DNA of 64,000 bases from Jiella pacifica (GTDB taxonomy: Bacteria > Pseudomonadota > Alphaproteobacteria > Rhizobiales > Rhizobiaceae). Location of the stretch: the NCBI RefSeq assembly GCF_010500815.1, contig NZ_JAAAMG010000005.1, forward strand, positions 216,420 through 280,419. The letters run 5' to 3'. Position numbers and translations under genes: made by a program. Positions 1 to 9,432 of this stretch are shown piece by piece. Below the pieces are notes generated by a model. That model saw nothing but the letters and a program-made list of their open reading frames with translations. It was not told the DNA's origin and searched no databases. Within the stretch, counting starts at the first letter, position 1. Each line of letters starts with the position of its first letter.

Positions 1-2
1 GC

Positions 3-1013
3 CGGCCGAACCCGCCGGCCTTCGAGCAGGAGGCCTTCAGCTTCGACGTGCAGGGAGCGGCCGGGGCACCGGCCGGACCGGCCGGCGGATCGTCTCCCGA
101 CTGGTCGAGCCCTCCCGATGGACCGGCCCCAAGGAGCGGGGTCGAGGCTTTTCCCGGGGAGCGGCATGAGGCCAACGAGGAATTCGATCGATCCCCGCCT
201 CGCGGCGAAAGCGACGACGATCCGTTCGAGATCAACGCACCGGCGCCCTCCCCCGAGCCGCCGTCCATGCCCGCCGCTGCCGCGTGGCCGCGACCGGCGG
301 GCGACCGTCGCAGCCTCGCGGCGACGCCGCCCGATCCGCGACCCATCGCCTGGCAGGACATGCCGCCGAGACCGGCTGCCCCGCCGGACATGGCAGGCTC
401 GGCGCAACGCCTCGCCTCGCCCGCGGGAACCGATGCCGACACGCTGCTTTCGGCGATCGCCTTGGCGGCGGGCCTCGATCCCGGCGCCTTCGCCAAGCGC
501 CCGCCGAAAGACGCCGCCCGGGAGATCGGTGTGCTTCTCGGCGTCGTCGCAAAGGGCGTCGGCGATCTGTTGAAGATGCGAGCCAAGGCGAAGACCCTCA
601 CCCGCAGCGCCGATCGCACGACGATCGAGGCCGCCGGCAACAACCCGCTGAAATTCTCGCCGACGGCCGAGGCCGCTCTCACCAGGATGTTCGGCAGCGC
701 GGGGCACGACTACCTGTCGGCGCAGGAGAGCTTCGAGGAAGCCTTCCGCGATCTTTCCGAACACGAACTGATCACCTTCGCGGCCATGCAGAAGGCCCTG
801 AAGCGGCTGATCGACGACCTTTCGCCCGAAGCGGTCATGGCGCGGGTACCGACTTCGGTCGTGCCGTTCTCCAAGAAGGCGCAGGCCTGGGACGTCTTCG
901 TCAACCGCTGGGACGCCAAGACGGAACCCTTCGAGCACGGCATGCTCGACGTCTTCCTGCAGTATTTCCGGGAGAGCTACGACGACGGCGCCCGGGCGCG
1001 TCGGCGCGGATAG
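3..1013 (+). CDS. tagH: Type VI secretion FHA-domain protein TagH, C-terminal part (5' end outside window)
   Basis: The reading frame is open from the first bases of the window, so the gene starts upstream and its N-terminal FHA domain is not visible. The visible part begins with a low-complexity linker of about 130 residues rich in Pro, Ala, Asp and Arg. A compact domain of about 190 residues follows, with NPLKFSPTAEAAL, DYLSAQESFEEAF and DLSEHELITFAAMQKAL. These match the conserved C-terminal domain of TagH/ImpI-type proteins, whose FHA domain takes part in threonine-phosphorylation control of type VI secretion assembly in the cytoplasm. No other T6SS gene follows, so this is the last gene of a cluster lying to the left. 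A GTG at 48 could be mistaken for the start. The family call is firm; the regulatory role is known only from homologues. Confidence 0.8.
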   Translation, partial: RPNPPAFEQEAFSFDVQGAAGAPAGPAGGSSPDWSSPPDGPAPRSGVEAFPGERHEANEEFDRSPPRGESDDDPFEINAPAPSPEPPSMPAAAAWPRPAGDRRSLAATPPDPRPIAWQDMPPRPAAPPDMAGSAQRLASPAGTDADTLLSAIALAAGLDPGAFAKRPPKDAAREIGVLLGVVAKGVGDLLKMRAKAKTLTRSADRTTIEAAGNNPLKFSPTAEAALTRMFGSAGHDYLSAQESFEEAFRDLSEHELITFAAMQKALKRLIDDLSPEAVMARVPTSVVPFSKKAQAWDVFVNRWDAKTEPFEHGMLDVFLQYFRESYDDGARARRRG

Positions 1014-1335
1014 CGCATGATTGGAAAAGCGGGAATCGATATTTCCGGGAGGGCTACCGGCGAAGCGAAAGCCGCTCGCACCCCCTGCCCGACTTGTCGG
1101 CACCGCTGCACCGGCGGATCGTCACTTCGCCATCTTCGTGCCATGTGCCAAGCCTCGGGGCCAGGGTCCCCCGTCATGGCGCGACTCCCGCAGAACCGAA
1201 ACGTCCCCCGCGAGCAGGTCCCCCTCGCTCCCGACGAAGAAAATCGCCGAACCGTATACCACCATAGCCTCACGGGACGCATTGCATGGCGCGGCACAAG
1301 CCGGTATGAGACCGGCCCACGGCCATTCGAGCCAT
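1014..1335. other. Intergenic stretch between tagH and tRNA-Gln
   Basis: No convincing gene is seen on either strand; the open frames here have no recognisable motif and no good ribosome binding site. The stretch should hold the end of the tagH transcript and the tRNA promoter, but I cannot point to a clear terminator or promoter. Confidence 0.4.
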
Positions 1336-1410
1336 TGGGGCGTCGCCAAGTGGTAAGGCAGCGGCTTTTGGTGCCGCCATTCGCAGGTTCGAATCCTGCC
1401 GCCCCAGCCA
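1336..1410 (+). tRNA. tRNA-Gln (anticodon TTG)
   Basis: A full cloverleaf can be read. The acceptor stem TGGGGCG pairs with CGCCCCA, with discriminator G and an encoded CCA (1408-1410). The anticodon stem GCGGC/GCCGC encloses the loop TTTTGGT, which gives anticodon TTG and reads CAA glutamine codons. The T-arm loop GGTTCGAATCC is canonical. The 3' half lies about 100 bases from the start of a broken phage-type integrase, so this tRNA has probably served as an attachment site. Confidence 0.95.
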
Positions 1411-1516
1411 GACCCATCTAAGCTATTGAAATACTGATCGATCCGTTCCAGCTGGGGAGCCATTCCGCCAAATGGGACACACGACTGTGACACAACCGTG
1501 TGACACGGAGTGTGAA

Positions 1517-1755
1517 ATGGGGATCACGACAGGTCTCGAACGACGCGGCGCCGTCTACTATTGGCGCAAGCGCCTGCCAGATGGGCTCGCCGGGCGAATC
1601 GGGCTGACGCATGTTAAGCTCAGTCTCCGAGCTCGTGAGGTTCAGGAGGCACGCTATCTGGCGCTTGTCTGGACGGTATGGCCGCCGAATTGCTGATGAG
1701 CGAACTTCCTGAGATCACACGAGAGCAACTACAGTCGCTCTTCCGCAACCGTTAG
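1517..1755 (+). pseudogene. Phage-type site-specific integrase, N-terminal remnant
   Basis: The first 50 or so codons read MGITTGLERRGAVYYWRKRL and then a segment ending SLRAREVQEA. This resembles the N-terminal DUF6538-like domain of tyrosine integrases of genomic islands, which bind arm sites. After about residue 52 the frame is lost near 1670. The neighbouring frame continues with MAAELLMSELPEITREQLQ and then stops at 1753-1755. No catalytic domain (the Arg, His and Tyr of the tyrosine recombinases) is visible downstream, so the gene is frameshifted and truncated. It starts about 107 bases beyond the tRNA-Gln CCA end, the usual place for a tRNA-targeting integrase. Family call from the N-terminal motif only. 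Confidence 0.6.
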
Positions 1756-2159
1756 CCGATCCAAGATTTCCGGCCGACTTCGACGGGCGATCACATCCGT
1801 GAGAACGGAAGACAACGACAGCAACTGCAAGCAGTGGTTCGACACCCGATCACCGCCTTCCCGCACGGTCAAGCTATCCGCGGGGCGGTGGCCACGAGCA
1901 GGAAGGAGACTGTCACCTCCTTAGCAGTGATCGTCGGAAACCTGCCCTTCGGGTTCCGCCCATCGCAACCCTCAGTCGAATTTTGGGAACATCGAAGGCC
2001 GGCGTGCGTCAAGACGTGCAAAGGGCAGTGAATTGCCGAGCAGCAGGTCTAAACTACTGCCGCTTACGGTGCGCGAGACTCTCCATGCGATCTGCACCAA
2101 ACCTGCATCTTTCCTCGACTGGCTGGCAATAGACATCTCGCGCAACCAGGAGGCCGCGC
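1756..2159. other. Intergenic stretch after the integrase remnant
   Basis: Only short frames of unrelated composition are present, with no recognised domain. Base composition is more mixed than in the flanking genes, which fits decayed mobile DNA. I see no second copy of the tRNA 3' end here or elsewhere in the window. Confidence 0.35.
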
Positions 2160-2291
2160 ATGATCGTCCGAAATTTCTTCATCGTTTGCATTGTCTGCGG
2201 TGCCTTCGCCGTCTTGTTCGCCAAACTCGTCAACTACCAGCAGCACCACGACAATATGCAGCGGTTCGACCAGCCGTTCCGGCTGAGGTAG
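2160..2291 (+). CDS. Small single-pass membrane peptide, 43 residues
   Basis: The frame starts MIVRNFFIVCIVCGAFAVLF, a hydrophobic stretch of about 20 residues (positions 3-24) long enough to cross the membrane once. A polar His/Gln/Asp-rich tail of about 18 residues follows. The ribosome binding site CAGGAGG at 2147-2153, six bases before the ATG, is strong and is the main argument that this is a real gene. It converges with the sensor kinase gene ending at 2380. No function can be assigned; a small modulator of a membrane protein is possible but is pure inference. Confidence 0.5.
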   Translation: MIVRNFFIVCIVCGAFAVLFAKLVNYQQHHDNMQRFDQPFRLR

Positions 2292-2379
2292 CCTCTGGAC
2301 ATCGAGTGGAGGTCGGGAAGTCCTTCGTCCTACGGGACGGAGCAGACGGCTGGAAACTATGCGTCCTTGCGCCCTTGGG

Positions 2380-3441
2380 CTAGGTCACGGTCTTGAATGC
2401 CATCTCGAACAAAGCACCGCCGCTCTGCGAAGGACGGTAGCGGACGCACCCGCCGTGCGCTTCGACGATGGCGCGGACCACCGAAAGGCCGAGCCCGTTG
2501 CCGCCCAGTTCGCGCGACCGGATCGCATCGCCTCGCACGAAGGGATCGAAGATGCGCGTCGCTTTGTCCGGCGGAAGGCCCGGCCCCTCGTCGGCGACGC
2601 CGAGCACCGTCTCCCCGCCGCTCTGCCTCAGCGAGATCCTGATCGCACCGCGCATGGCATAGCGCCGTGCATTGGTGATGAGAGCGAGAAGGGCCTGCCG
2701 CACGCGCGTCGCGTCGACTTCGACCGTGACGTCCGACAGGTCGAGCGCGAGCGCGAAGCCCTGGGCCCTCAGCTCGGGAGCCAGCAGCTCGGCCATCTCG
2801 CGGATCTCCTTGGCGAGGTGAACGCGCTCGAGGCGCAGGTCGAGATGGCCGCTGTCGGCGAGTGTGACCGTGCGCAGATCCTCGACGAGCCGCGCCAGGC
2901 TGTCCACTTGGAGGACCAGCCCCCGGAGCGAACGCTCGTCCGGGTCGAACACACCGTCGATCATGCCCTGGAGGCGGCCTTTCAGGATGGTCAGCGGCGT
3001 ACGCAGTTCGTGCGCGATCGTGGCGTTCCAGAGCGCCATGTCGGCGGCCATGTCCTGAAGGCGCTGCGCCATGGTGTTGAAGTCGTCGATGAGCGTCGCG
3101 ATCTCGCCGAGCGAGCGGTCGCCGGGCGAGGCCCGCGCCGACAGATCGCCTTCCGCGATACGCCGGGCGCTTCGAGCAAGCGCCTCCAAGGGCTCCAGGA
3201 TGCGCCGCGCGAGACGCAGGGCGACCACGGCCGCGACCGGCAGAGCGACGAGGATGGAGGCTCCCAAAATTGCGAGGTCGGTCGCGGTGAGCCATTCGTC
3301 CCCACTGTCCAGCCGTGGATAGAAGGCGATGATCACCGTGTAGGCGAGATAGGTCCCGAAGAAGACGAGGGTCCCGGCCGTCACGGTGATGGCGGACATG
3401 GCCAGGAGGATCTGACGGCTCAGCCCGGCGCGAAGCTTCAT
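2380..3441 (-). CDS. Sensor histidine kinase, AdeS/BaeS-like
   Basis: A 353-residue inner-membrane kinase. It has two membrane segments (about residues 12-38 and 54-77) around a very short periplasmic loop, a HAMP linker (about 78-130) and a HisKA domain with the phospho-acceptor His144 in WNATIAHELRTPL. The C-terminal ATPase domain has the N box (LITNARRYAMRG), DEGPGLPPD and GGNGLGLSVV. The short loop suggests it senses a membrane-borne or membrane-entering signal rather than a large periplasmic ligand. It follows the response regulator by five bases, or overlaps it by GTGA if the GTG at 3450 is used. The divergent RND genes suggest it controls efflux, as AdeS does in Acinetobacter. The pairing is clear; the target is inferred. 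Confidence 0.88.
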   Translation of the reverse strand: MKLRAGLSRQILLAMSAITVTAGTLVFFGTYLAYTVIIAFYPRLDSGDEWLTATDLAILGASILVALPVAAVVALRLARRILEPLEALARSARRIAEGDLSARASPGDRSLGEIATLIDDFNTMAQRLQDMAADMALWNATIAHELRTPLTILKGRLQGMIDGVFDPDERSLRGLVLQVDSLARLVEDLRTVTLADSGHLDLRLERVHLAKEIREMAELLAPELRAQGFALALDLSDVTVEVDATRVRQALLALITNARRYAMRGAIRISLRQSGGETVLGVADEGPGLPPDKATRIFDPFVRGDAIRSRELGGNGLGLSVVRAIVEAHGGCVRYRPSQSGGALFEMAFKTVT

Positions 3442-3446
3442 GACCT

Positions 3447-4118
3447 TCACGCCGTCAGGCGGTAGCCGACGCCGCGCACGCCGGGCAGGAGCCCCTGCGC
3501 GCCCGCCTGCTCCAGCTTCTTGCGCAGCTTGCTGAGATGGCTGTCCACCGTGCGGTCGAGCGCGTCCGAACCCGGCAGGCAGGCATCCACCAGCTCGCTC
3601 CGGGTGAACACCTTCGTCGGGCTGCGCGCCATGTGGGCGAGAATGCGGAACTCGGTCAGCGTCAGCGCGAGGGGCGCGTCGCCGAGGCTCGCCTGGTAGG
3701 CGTCGAGATCGATCGAGAGCTCCCCGACCCGCAAGACGCCCGCCGCGCTCGCCAATCCCGACCGACGGAGCACCGCCTTCGCCCGCGCCACGACCTCGAT
3801 CGGGTTGAACGGTTTCACCACGTAGTCGTCCGCCCCGATCCGCAGTCCTTGCAGGCGGTCGATGTCCTTGTCGAGCGCGGTGATCATGATGGCCGGCGTC
3901 GAGCCCCGGCGGCGCAGTTCGGCCAGCACCTCCCATCCATCGAGGCGCGGCATGGTGACGTCGAGAAGCACGAGGTCGGGCTTCAGCGCGAGGTGTAGGT
4001 CGAGCGCGGTGCGGCCGTCCCGTGCCTTGACCGTACGGAAGCCCTCGCGCACCAGATAGGCGTCGAGAATGGCGCAGATCTCCTCGTCGTCCTCGGCGAT
4101 TAGGACAAGGGCTGTCAT
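3447..4118 (-). CDS. OmpR-family response regulator, AdeR/BaeR-like
   Basis: A 223-residue regulator. The receiver domain has the acidic pocket (EDDEE near residue 10), phospho-acceptor Asp53 (LLDVTMP) and the VVKPFNP lysine. A winged-helix domain follows, ending RTVDSHLSKLRKKLEQAG and GVRGVGYRLTA. The segment ITALDKDIDRLQGLRIGADD and the region after it are strikingly like AdeR of Acinetobacter, which activates the divergently transcribed adeABC pump. Here too the next gene on the other strand encodes an RND adaptor, with about 170 bases between the two start codons for a shared control region. The gene comes first in the two-gene operon with its kinase. Confidence 0.9.
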   Translation of the reverse strand: MTALVLIAEDDEEICAILDAYLVREGFRTVKARDGRTALDLHLALKPDLVLLDVTMPRLDGWEVLAELRRRGSTPAIMITALDKDIDRLQGLRIGADDYVVKPFNPIEVVARAKAVLRRSGLASAAGVLRVGELSIDLDAYQASLGDAPLALTLTEFRILAHMARSPTKVFTRSELVDACLPGSDALDRTVDSHLSKLRKKLEQAGAQGLLPGVRGVGYRLTA

Positions 4119-4287
4119 GGCGGGCGTTCTCCTTGACCATTGGATGCCATCCGGCACGGCGGCCGTCGAGCGCCCCGGCGCGTTCTCCACGAAACCGCAA
4201 CCTATTCTGCACGCGGCGCCAACGGAACGGGCCGATAGGAGCGTCGTCGTCTGGACGCGACGAGACCGTTGCCATGGAGACACCGCA
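4119..4287. promoter_or_regulatory. Divergent promoter region between regulator and efflux genes
   Basis: The only non-coding gap between the response regulator (minus) and the RND adaptor (plus). By analogy with adeRS-adeABC it should contain both promoters and a binding site for the regulator. I cannot pick out a convincing repeat by eye. Confidence 0.4.
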
Positions 4288-5454
4288 ATGCCGACCCTGC
4301 GCCGCTTCTCGATCCCCGCCTGTCTCGGCGCCGCCGCGCTGCTGCTCGCTGCCTGCTCGAAGGGCGAAACAGGCACGGCGCAGGCGGCCCCGCCCGCTGA
4401 TCCGCCGCCTGTCGCCGTGGTCACGGTCGAACCGCGCCGGGTGGTCGTCACCGACGAGCTGCCGGGCCGCGTCTCGGCGCTGCGCACCGCCGAGATCCGC
4501 CCTCAGGTTTCCGGCATCATCCAGAAAGTTCTGTTCACCGAAGGTTCCGAGGTGACGGCCGACCAGCCGCTGTTCCAGATCGACCCCGCCCCGCTCGCCG
4601 CCGACGTCGAGGCGGCGAGTGCCGTTCTCGCACGGGCGCAAGCCGACCTTCTCAACGCGAACCTCAAATACGAGCGTGTCCAGGCGCTGTCGGCCACGCG
4701 CACGGCGAGCGCCGCCGCGCTGGGCGACGCCACGGCCGCGCTCGCCCAGGCCAAGGCGAGCGTCGCCGAGGCGACGGCCAACCTGACGCGCCGCAGGCTG
4801 GAGCTGGCGCATGCCACCGTCCGAAGCCCGGTCCCCGGGCGGATCGGTCAGGCTCTCACCACCGAGGGCGGCCTCGCCACGGCCGGCGGCGCAACGGCAC
4901 TCGCCGTCGTCCAGCAGCTCGACCGAGTCTATCTCGACGTGCGCCAGCCCTCGATCCGTCGCGAGGCTCTGGAGGACATGGTGGCGAGCGGGCGCAGCGA
5001 GGAGGCCGGCACGCTGGCCGTAGACATCCTGACGATCGCGGGCAAACCTTACGAGTTTCCCGGCAAGGTCCTGTTCTCCGACAGCACGGTCGATCCGGGC
5101 ACCGGCAGCATTGGCCTGCGGGTCGAAGTGCCCAATCCCTATCGCCAGCTCCTGCCCGGCATGTATCTGCGCGCCAAGGTGCCGAGCGCCGTCTATCCCG
5201 CAGCGCTCACTGTGCCGCAGCAGGCGGTTCAACGGGACGCGTCGGGCCAGCCGCAACTCGCGGTTCTGGGACCCGACAACACCGCTACCCTCCGAGCGGT
5301 CGAGCTCGGTCCCCTGGTCGAGCGGCACTACGTGATTCTGTCCGGTCTTTCTGCCGGGGAGACCGTCCTCGTCGAGGGGCAGGATCGCGCCGAGCCGGGC
5401 CGTCCGCTCGCTCCCGTCCCCTACCAGCCCGCCGCATCCTCGCCCGAAGGCTGA
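4288..5454 (+). CDS. RND efflux periplasmic adaptor (membrane fusion protein), AdeA/AcrA-like lipoprotein
   Basis: A 388-residue protein. The signal peptide ends in a lipobox (LLLAACSK), so it is exported and lipid-anchored in the inner membrane facing the periplasm. A barrel-sandwich half motif (VSGIIQKVLFTEGSEVTADQ) comes next. A helical hairpin rich in Ala follows (about residues 105-170), then the second lipoyl half (ATVRSPVPGRIGQ) and a beta-barrel domain with GKVLFSDSTVDPGTGS, typical of HlyD/AcrA adaptors. The start at 4288 is chosen because the lipobox then lies at the normal distance. The pump gene begins ten bases after its stop. It would link the pump to an outer-membrane channel that is not encoded nearby. 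Substrate unknown. Confidence 0.9.
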   Translation: MPTLRRFSIPACLGAAALLLAACSKGETGTAQAAPPADPPPVAVVTVEPRRVVVTDELPGRVSALRTAEIRPQVSGIIQKVLFTEGSEVTADQPLFQIDPAPLAADVEAASAVLARAQADLLNANLKYERVQALSATRTASAAALGDATAALAQAKASVAEATANLTRRRLELAHATVRSPVPGRIGQALTTEGGLATAGGATALAVVQQLDRVYLDVRQPSIRREALEDMVASGRSEEAGTLAVDILTIAGKPYEFPGKVLFSDSTVDPGTGSIGLRVEVPNPYRQLLPGMYLRAKVPSAVYPAALTVPQQAVQRDASGQPQLAVLGPDNTATLRAVELGPLVERHYVILSGLSAGETVLVEGQDRAEPGRPLAPVPYQPAASSPEG

Positions 5455-5464
5455 AAGCTCTCCC

Positions 5465-8400
5465 ATGCCGCAATTCTTCATCGACAGGCCGGTCTTCGCC
5501 TGGGTCGTCGCGATATTCATCACACTGGCGGGGCTTGCGGCGATCCCGCAGCTTCCCGTCTCGCGCTTTCCGGTGATCGCGCCGCCGAGCGTCAGCATCA
5601 ATGCGACCTATACCGGCGCCGGCCCGCAGACCGTCGCCGACAGCGTGGTCGCGCCGATCGAGCGCGAACTGACGGCGGTCAAGAACCTCCTCTATTTCGA
5701 GTCTTCGGCGGACGCATCGGGCAATGCCAGCGTCACCGTGACCTTCAAGCCCGGCACCGATCCGGAGATGGCCCAGATCGACGTGCAGAACCGCCTGAAG
5801 GCTGTCGAGCCGCGCCTGCCCGAGCCCGTGCGCCGCGCCGGCCTCTCGGTCGAGGCCGCCTCGTCCGGCTTCCTGATGATCGTGACGCTGCGCTCCGAGG
5901 GCGGCAAGGTGGCCACGCTGGCGCTCGAGGACTATCTTGCGCGGAGCCTGTCGCCTGAGCTCAAGCAGGTGGCGGGGGTCGGCCGCGTCCAGTCCTTCGG
6001 CTCGGAGGCAGCGATGCGCGTCTGGGTCGATCCCGCCCGCCTCGTATCCTACTCGGTCTCGATGGCCGAGATCGTCCAGGCCATCCAGACGCAGAACGTC
6101 CAGGTGGCGCCGGGGCGGCTCGGCGAGCCGCCGACCGTTCCCGGCCAGGCGGTCAGCGTGCCCCTGACCCTCAGCGGCCAGTTGGAGACGCCCGAGGAAT
6201 TCTCCGCCATCGTTCTGCGCGCCGACCCGGACGGCTCGAAGCTGACGCTCGGCGACGTGGCGACGGTCGAGGTCGGCCCGCAGAGCATGGGCTTCTCGAT
6301 CTTCGACGACGGCAAGCCCGCGACGGCCGCCGCGATTCAGCTTTCGCCCGGCGCCAACGCCGTCAGCACCTCGGAGGGCGTGCGCGCCCGCCTCGCCGAG
6401 CTCGCTCCCTCGATGCCGGAGGGCATTTCCTACGCCATCTCCTACGATACCGCCCCCTTCGTGAAGCTCTCGATCGCCAAGGTCGTCCAGACGCTCGGCG
6501 AGGCGATGGTGCTGGTATTCCTGATCATGCTCCTGTTCCTGCAGAACGTGCGCTATACGCTGATCCCGGCAATCGTCGCGCCGATCGCGCTCCTCGGCAC
6601 TTTCGCGGTGATCTGGGGGATCGGATACTCGGTCAACGTGCTCACCATGTTCGGCATGGTGCTGGCGATCGGCATCATCGTGGACGACGCGATCGTCGTG
6701 GTGGAGAACGTCGAGCGCCTGATGGCGAGGGAGGGCTTGTCCCCGCGCGAGGCCACGCGCCGTGCCATGCGCGAGATCACCGGCGCAGTAGTCGGCATCA
6801 CCCTCGTCCTGACGGCGGTGTTCCTCCCCATGGGCCTTGCGACCGGCTCGATCGGGGCGATCTACCGGCAGTTCACGGTCTCGCTCGCGGTATCGATCCT
6901 GTTCTCGGCCTTTCTGGCCCTCAGTCTGACGCCCGCGCTCTGCGCCACGATCCTGAAGCCGGTCACGGCCCATCACGAGCGCCGAGGCTTCTTCGCCTGG
7001 TTCAACCGGGGCTTCGATCGGCTGACGGGTCGCTATGTCACGTGGGTCGGTTGGCTGGTGAGGCGGGGCGCCCGCGTCATGCTGGTCTACGGCGCAATCG
7101 TCGGCGCGCTGGCGCTGAGCTTCGGCGCATTGCCAACAGCCTTCGTGCCGGACGAGGACCAGGGCACCTTCATGACCTCCTTCACCCTGCCGGCCGACGC
7201 GACGGCCGAGCGCACGCGCAAGCTGGTGGAGCGTTACGACGCCCATGTCGCGACGCGCCCCGACATCGCGGGCAACCTCTCGATCATGGGCTTCGGCTTC
7301 TCTGGCTCGGGATCGAACGCCGCCATGGCCTTCACGAGCCTGAAAGACTTCGACGAGCGGACCGGCGACACGGACACCGAAGTGGAGGCGGCAACGAGGG
7401 CGATGGCGCAAGCAACCGAGGGTGAGGTTCTCGTGATGAAGCCGCCGGCCATCGAGGAGCTCGGCACGACCTCAGGTTTCGCCCTGCGCCTCCTCGACCG
7501 AGCGGGCCGCGACGCCGCGGCGCTGCAGGCGTCGTCCGAGACGCTGGTGGACCTCGCGGCCAAAAGCGCGCTCCTCCAGAACGTGCGCGTCGACGGCCTG
7601 CCGAGCGGCCCGACGGTGAAGCTCGACATCGACCGGCAGAAGGCCGGGGCGCTGGGCCTGTCCTTCTCCGCCATCACCGACGCCCTCGGTGCGGCCATGG
7701 GCTCGACCTATGTCAACGACTTCCCGCGCGCCGGCCGCCTTCAGCAGGTCATCGTCCAGGCGCGAGCGGAGGACCGCATGCAGGTCGAGGACGTCCTCAA
7801 GCTTCACGTGCGCAACGACAAGGGCGGCATGGTGCCCCTCTCGGAGGTGGTGACGCCCACATGGTCGCTCGGACCGCTCCAACTCAGCCGCACCAACGGC
7901 TATCCCTCGCTGAGCATCTCCGGCGATGCCGCGTCCGGCGTGTCGAGCGGTGATGCCATGAAAGAGATGGAGCGGCTCGCCGCCGAGCTTCCCGGAGGAT
8001 TTGCCGTGGAATGGGTCGGCCAGTCCTTTCAGGAGCGTCAGTCGGGCGCCGAGGCGCCGATCCTCCTCGCAGCCTCCTTCGTGGTCGTCTTCCTCGTTCT
8101 CGCGGCTCTCTACGAAAGCTGGGCGATTCCGCTCTCGGTCATCCTGGTGGTGCCGCTCGGCATCGTCGGCGCCGTGGCTGCGGTGCATCTGAGGGGATTG
8201 GAGAACGACGTATTCTTCAAGGTCGGGCTCATCACGCTGATCGGCCTGTCGGCCAAGAACGCGGTCCTGATCGTGGAGTTCGCCCGCAAGCTGCGGGGTG
8301 AGGGCATGAGTCTGGCGGAGGCGGCGGTCGAGGCGGCGCGCCTGCGCCTGCGGCCGATCGTCATGACCTCGCTCGCCTTCACCCTCGGCATCGTGCCGCT

Positions 8401-8587
8401 CGTGATCGCCAAGGGCCCGAGTTCCGAGACGCAGAACGCGCTCGGCACCGGCCTCTTCGGCGGCATGATCTCGGCCACCGTCCTCGCCGTCCTGTTCGTG
8501 CCGGTCTTCTTCGTCCTCGTCATGCGCCTCGCCGAGCGCAAGGCCAGGGATCGGATCGAGCCGAGCCCGGCGCCCGCCGGAGAATGA
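5465..8587 (+). CDS. RND multidrug efflux transporter, HAE1 family (AcrB/AdeB-like)
   Basis: A full-length pump of 1040 residues with the usual two halves: membrane helix 1 near the N-terminus ([20 protein letters not shown]), a large periplasmic loop, helices 2-6, and the repeat in the second half. The proton-relay residues are present: Asp407 and Asp408 in [16 protein letters not shown], and a Lys at about 931 in [13 protein letters not shown]. The pump should therefore be active as a proton-driven trimer in the inner membrane. The order adaptor-pump, ending without a TolC-type gene, means the channel must be supplied from elsewhere. Control by the divergent AdeRS-like pair is likely. Which drugs or metabolites it exports cannot be read from the sequence. 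Confidence 0.95.
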   Translation: MPQFFIDRPVFAWVVAIFITLAGLAAIPQLPVSRFPVIAPPSVSINATYTGAGPQTVADSVVAPIERELTAVKNLLYFESSADASGNASVTVTFKPGTDPEMAQIDVQNRLKAVEPRLPEPVRRAGLSVEAASSGFLMIVTLRSEGGKVATLALEDYLARSLSPELKQVAGVGRVQSFGSEAAMRVWVDPARLVSYSVSMAEIVQAIQTQNVQVAPGRLGEPPTVPGQAVSVPLTLSGQLETPEEFSAIVLRADPDGSKLTLGDVATVEVGPQSMGFSIFDDGKPATAAAIQLSPGANAVSTSEGVRARLAELAPSMPEGISYAISYDTAPFVKLSIAKVVQTLGEAMVLVFLIMLLFLQNVRYTLIPAIVAPIALLGTFAVIWGIGYSVNVLTMFGMVLAIGIIVDDAIVVVENVERLMAREGLSPREATRRAMREITGAVVGITLVLTAVFLPMGLATGSIGAIYRQFTVSLAVSILFSAFLALSLTPALCATILKPVTAHHERRGFFAWFNRGFDRLTGRYVTWVGWLVRRGARVMLVYGAIVGALALSFGALPTAFVPDEDQGTFMTSFTLPADATAERTRKLVERYDAHVATRPDIAGNLSIMGFGFSGSGSNAAMAFTSLKDFDERTGDTDTEVEAATRAMAQATEGEVLVMKPPAIEELGTTSGFALRLLDRAGRDAAALQASSETLVDLAAKSALLQNVRVDGLPSGPTVKLDIDRQKAGALGLSFSAITDALGAAMGSTYVNDFPRAGRLQQVIVQARAEDRMQVEDVLKLHVRNDKGGMVPLSEVVTPTWSLGPLQLSRTNGYPSLSISGDAASGVSSGDAMKEMERLAAELPGGFAVEWVGQSFQERQSGAEAPILLAASFVVVFLVLAALYESWAIPLSVILVVPLGIVGAVAAVHLRGLENDVFFKVGLITLIGLSAKNAVLIVEFARKLRGEGMSLAEAAVEAARLRLRPIVMTSLAFTLGIVPLVIAKGPSSETQNALGTGLFGGMISATVLAVLFVPVFFVLVMRLAERKARDRIEPSPAPAGE

Positions 8588-8669
8588 CCGTCCGGTGCAG
8601 GGCGATCCCCGCCGAGGCCGGGCCCGCACCCGCGCCCCAAAAATCCTCTTCCAATTCTGGAGACCTCCC

Positions 8670-9200
8670 ATGACTGCCATTCCGGCACCCGGCCGCATCA
8701 CCCTCGACGTCGCGTCCGAAGCCGACCTGCCCCGCTTCCGCAAGGATCTTCAGGACGCCTTCGCGATCGCGGTCGTGGACACGTTCGGATCGGTGGACAA
8801 GGGACCGATCCCGCTCGACGAGGAGGTTGCCGCCTCCTTCGACGCACCGAACGCGGTGGTTCACCGCATCCTCGAGGACGGGCGCTGGGTCGGCGGCGCC
8901 GTCGTCTCGATCGATGCGGAGACGCGCCACAATTCGCTCGATCTCCTCTTCGTGCGCGCAGACGAGTTGGGCCGCGGCATCGGTCGCAAGGCGTGGGCGG
9001 CGATCGAGGAGCGCTACCCGGAGACGGAGGTCTGGACGACCCACACGCCATACTTCGAAAAACGCAACATCCACTTCTACGTCAATGTCTGCGGCTTCCA
9101 GATCACCGCATACTACCATGCCGGCCACCCGAACCCGCACCGTCCGGATGATCCGGAACTGCCCGGCGACGGCGGAATGTTCCGCTTCGAGAAGCGTTGA
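8670..9200 (+). CDS. GNAT-family N-acetyltransferase
   Basis: A 176-residue cytoplasmic protein. The central part has the acetyl-CoA-binding pattern of the GNAT fold: a beta strand ending [10 protein letters not shown] followed by [15 protein letters not shown], the Q/R-x-x-G-x-G/A loop. A C-terminal motif ([19 protein letters not shown]) of the small-molecule acetyltransferase type comes next. The ATG at 8670 is used because of the conserved length and the purine-rich bases before it. It lies 82 bases after the pump gene on the same strand and could be co-transcribed, which would fit a resistance role, but the substrate is unknown. Confidence 0.75.
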   Translation: MTAIPAPGRITLDVASEADLPRFRKDLQDAFAIAVVDTFGSVDKGPIPLDEEVAASFDAPNAVVHRILEDGRWVGGAVVSIDAETRHNSLDLLFVRADELGRGIGRKAWAAIEERYPETEVWTTHTPYFEKRNIHFYVNVCGFQITAYYHAGHPNPHRPDDPELPGDGGMFRFEKR

Positions 9201-9249
9201 CCTGCCACTGAGTGTTTCCTCCATCTCAGATTAGAGATCGAAGGAAGGA

Positions 9250-9432
9250 GTGAGGAAGCGGAAGCGAATTACGCAAGAGCAGATCATCACAGTTCTGCGT
9301 GAGCACGAGGCATGTGCGAAGGCGGGCGACCTGGCCCGCCAGCACGGCGTCTGCGAGGCGACGTTATATAACTGTAAGGCGAAGTATGGCGGGATGAACG
9401 TCTCCGACGCCAAGCGCCCGAAGGCCCTGGGC
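9250..9432 (+). pseudogene. IS3-family OrfA remnant (5' end only)
   Basis: From a GTG, about 60 codons (RKRITQEQIITVLREHEA, then LARQHGVCEATLYN and KYGGMNVSDAKRPKAL) match the helix-turn-helix start of IS3-type OrfA proteins (usual form: KRFTEEQIIGVL, KHGISEATFYNWKAKYGG). The usual Trp of YNWKAKYGG is Cys here. The match ends abruptly after KAL, where the leucine zipper and OrfB should follow, so the element is truncated. Confidence 0.75.

Noticed and set aside
1484..1510. Repeated GTGACAC words before the integrase remnant, considered as a CRISPR or iteron array
   Set aside because: Only two or three imperfect copies with no regular spacers. They may be integrase arm sites at most. No CRISPR array is seen anywhere in the window.
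2380..5601. A 1073-codon open frame on the minus strand spanning sensor kinase, regulator and adaptor genes
   Set aside because: Only the first-transcribed-last part, the kinase from 3441, has conserved domains. The rest is the antisense and out-of-frame shadow of the regulator and adaptor in high-GC DNA.
5285..7411. A 708-codon minus-strand frame opposite the RND pump
   Set aside because: Composition is rich in Arg, Asp, Gly and His, as expected from the complement of GC-rich coding DNA, and the opposite strand encodes an unmistakable pump.
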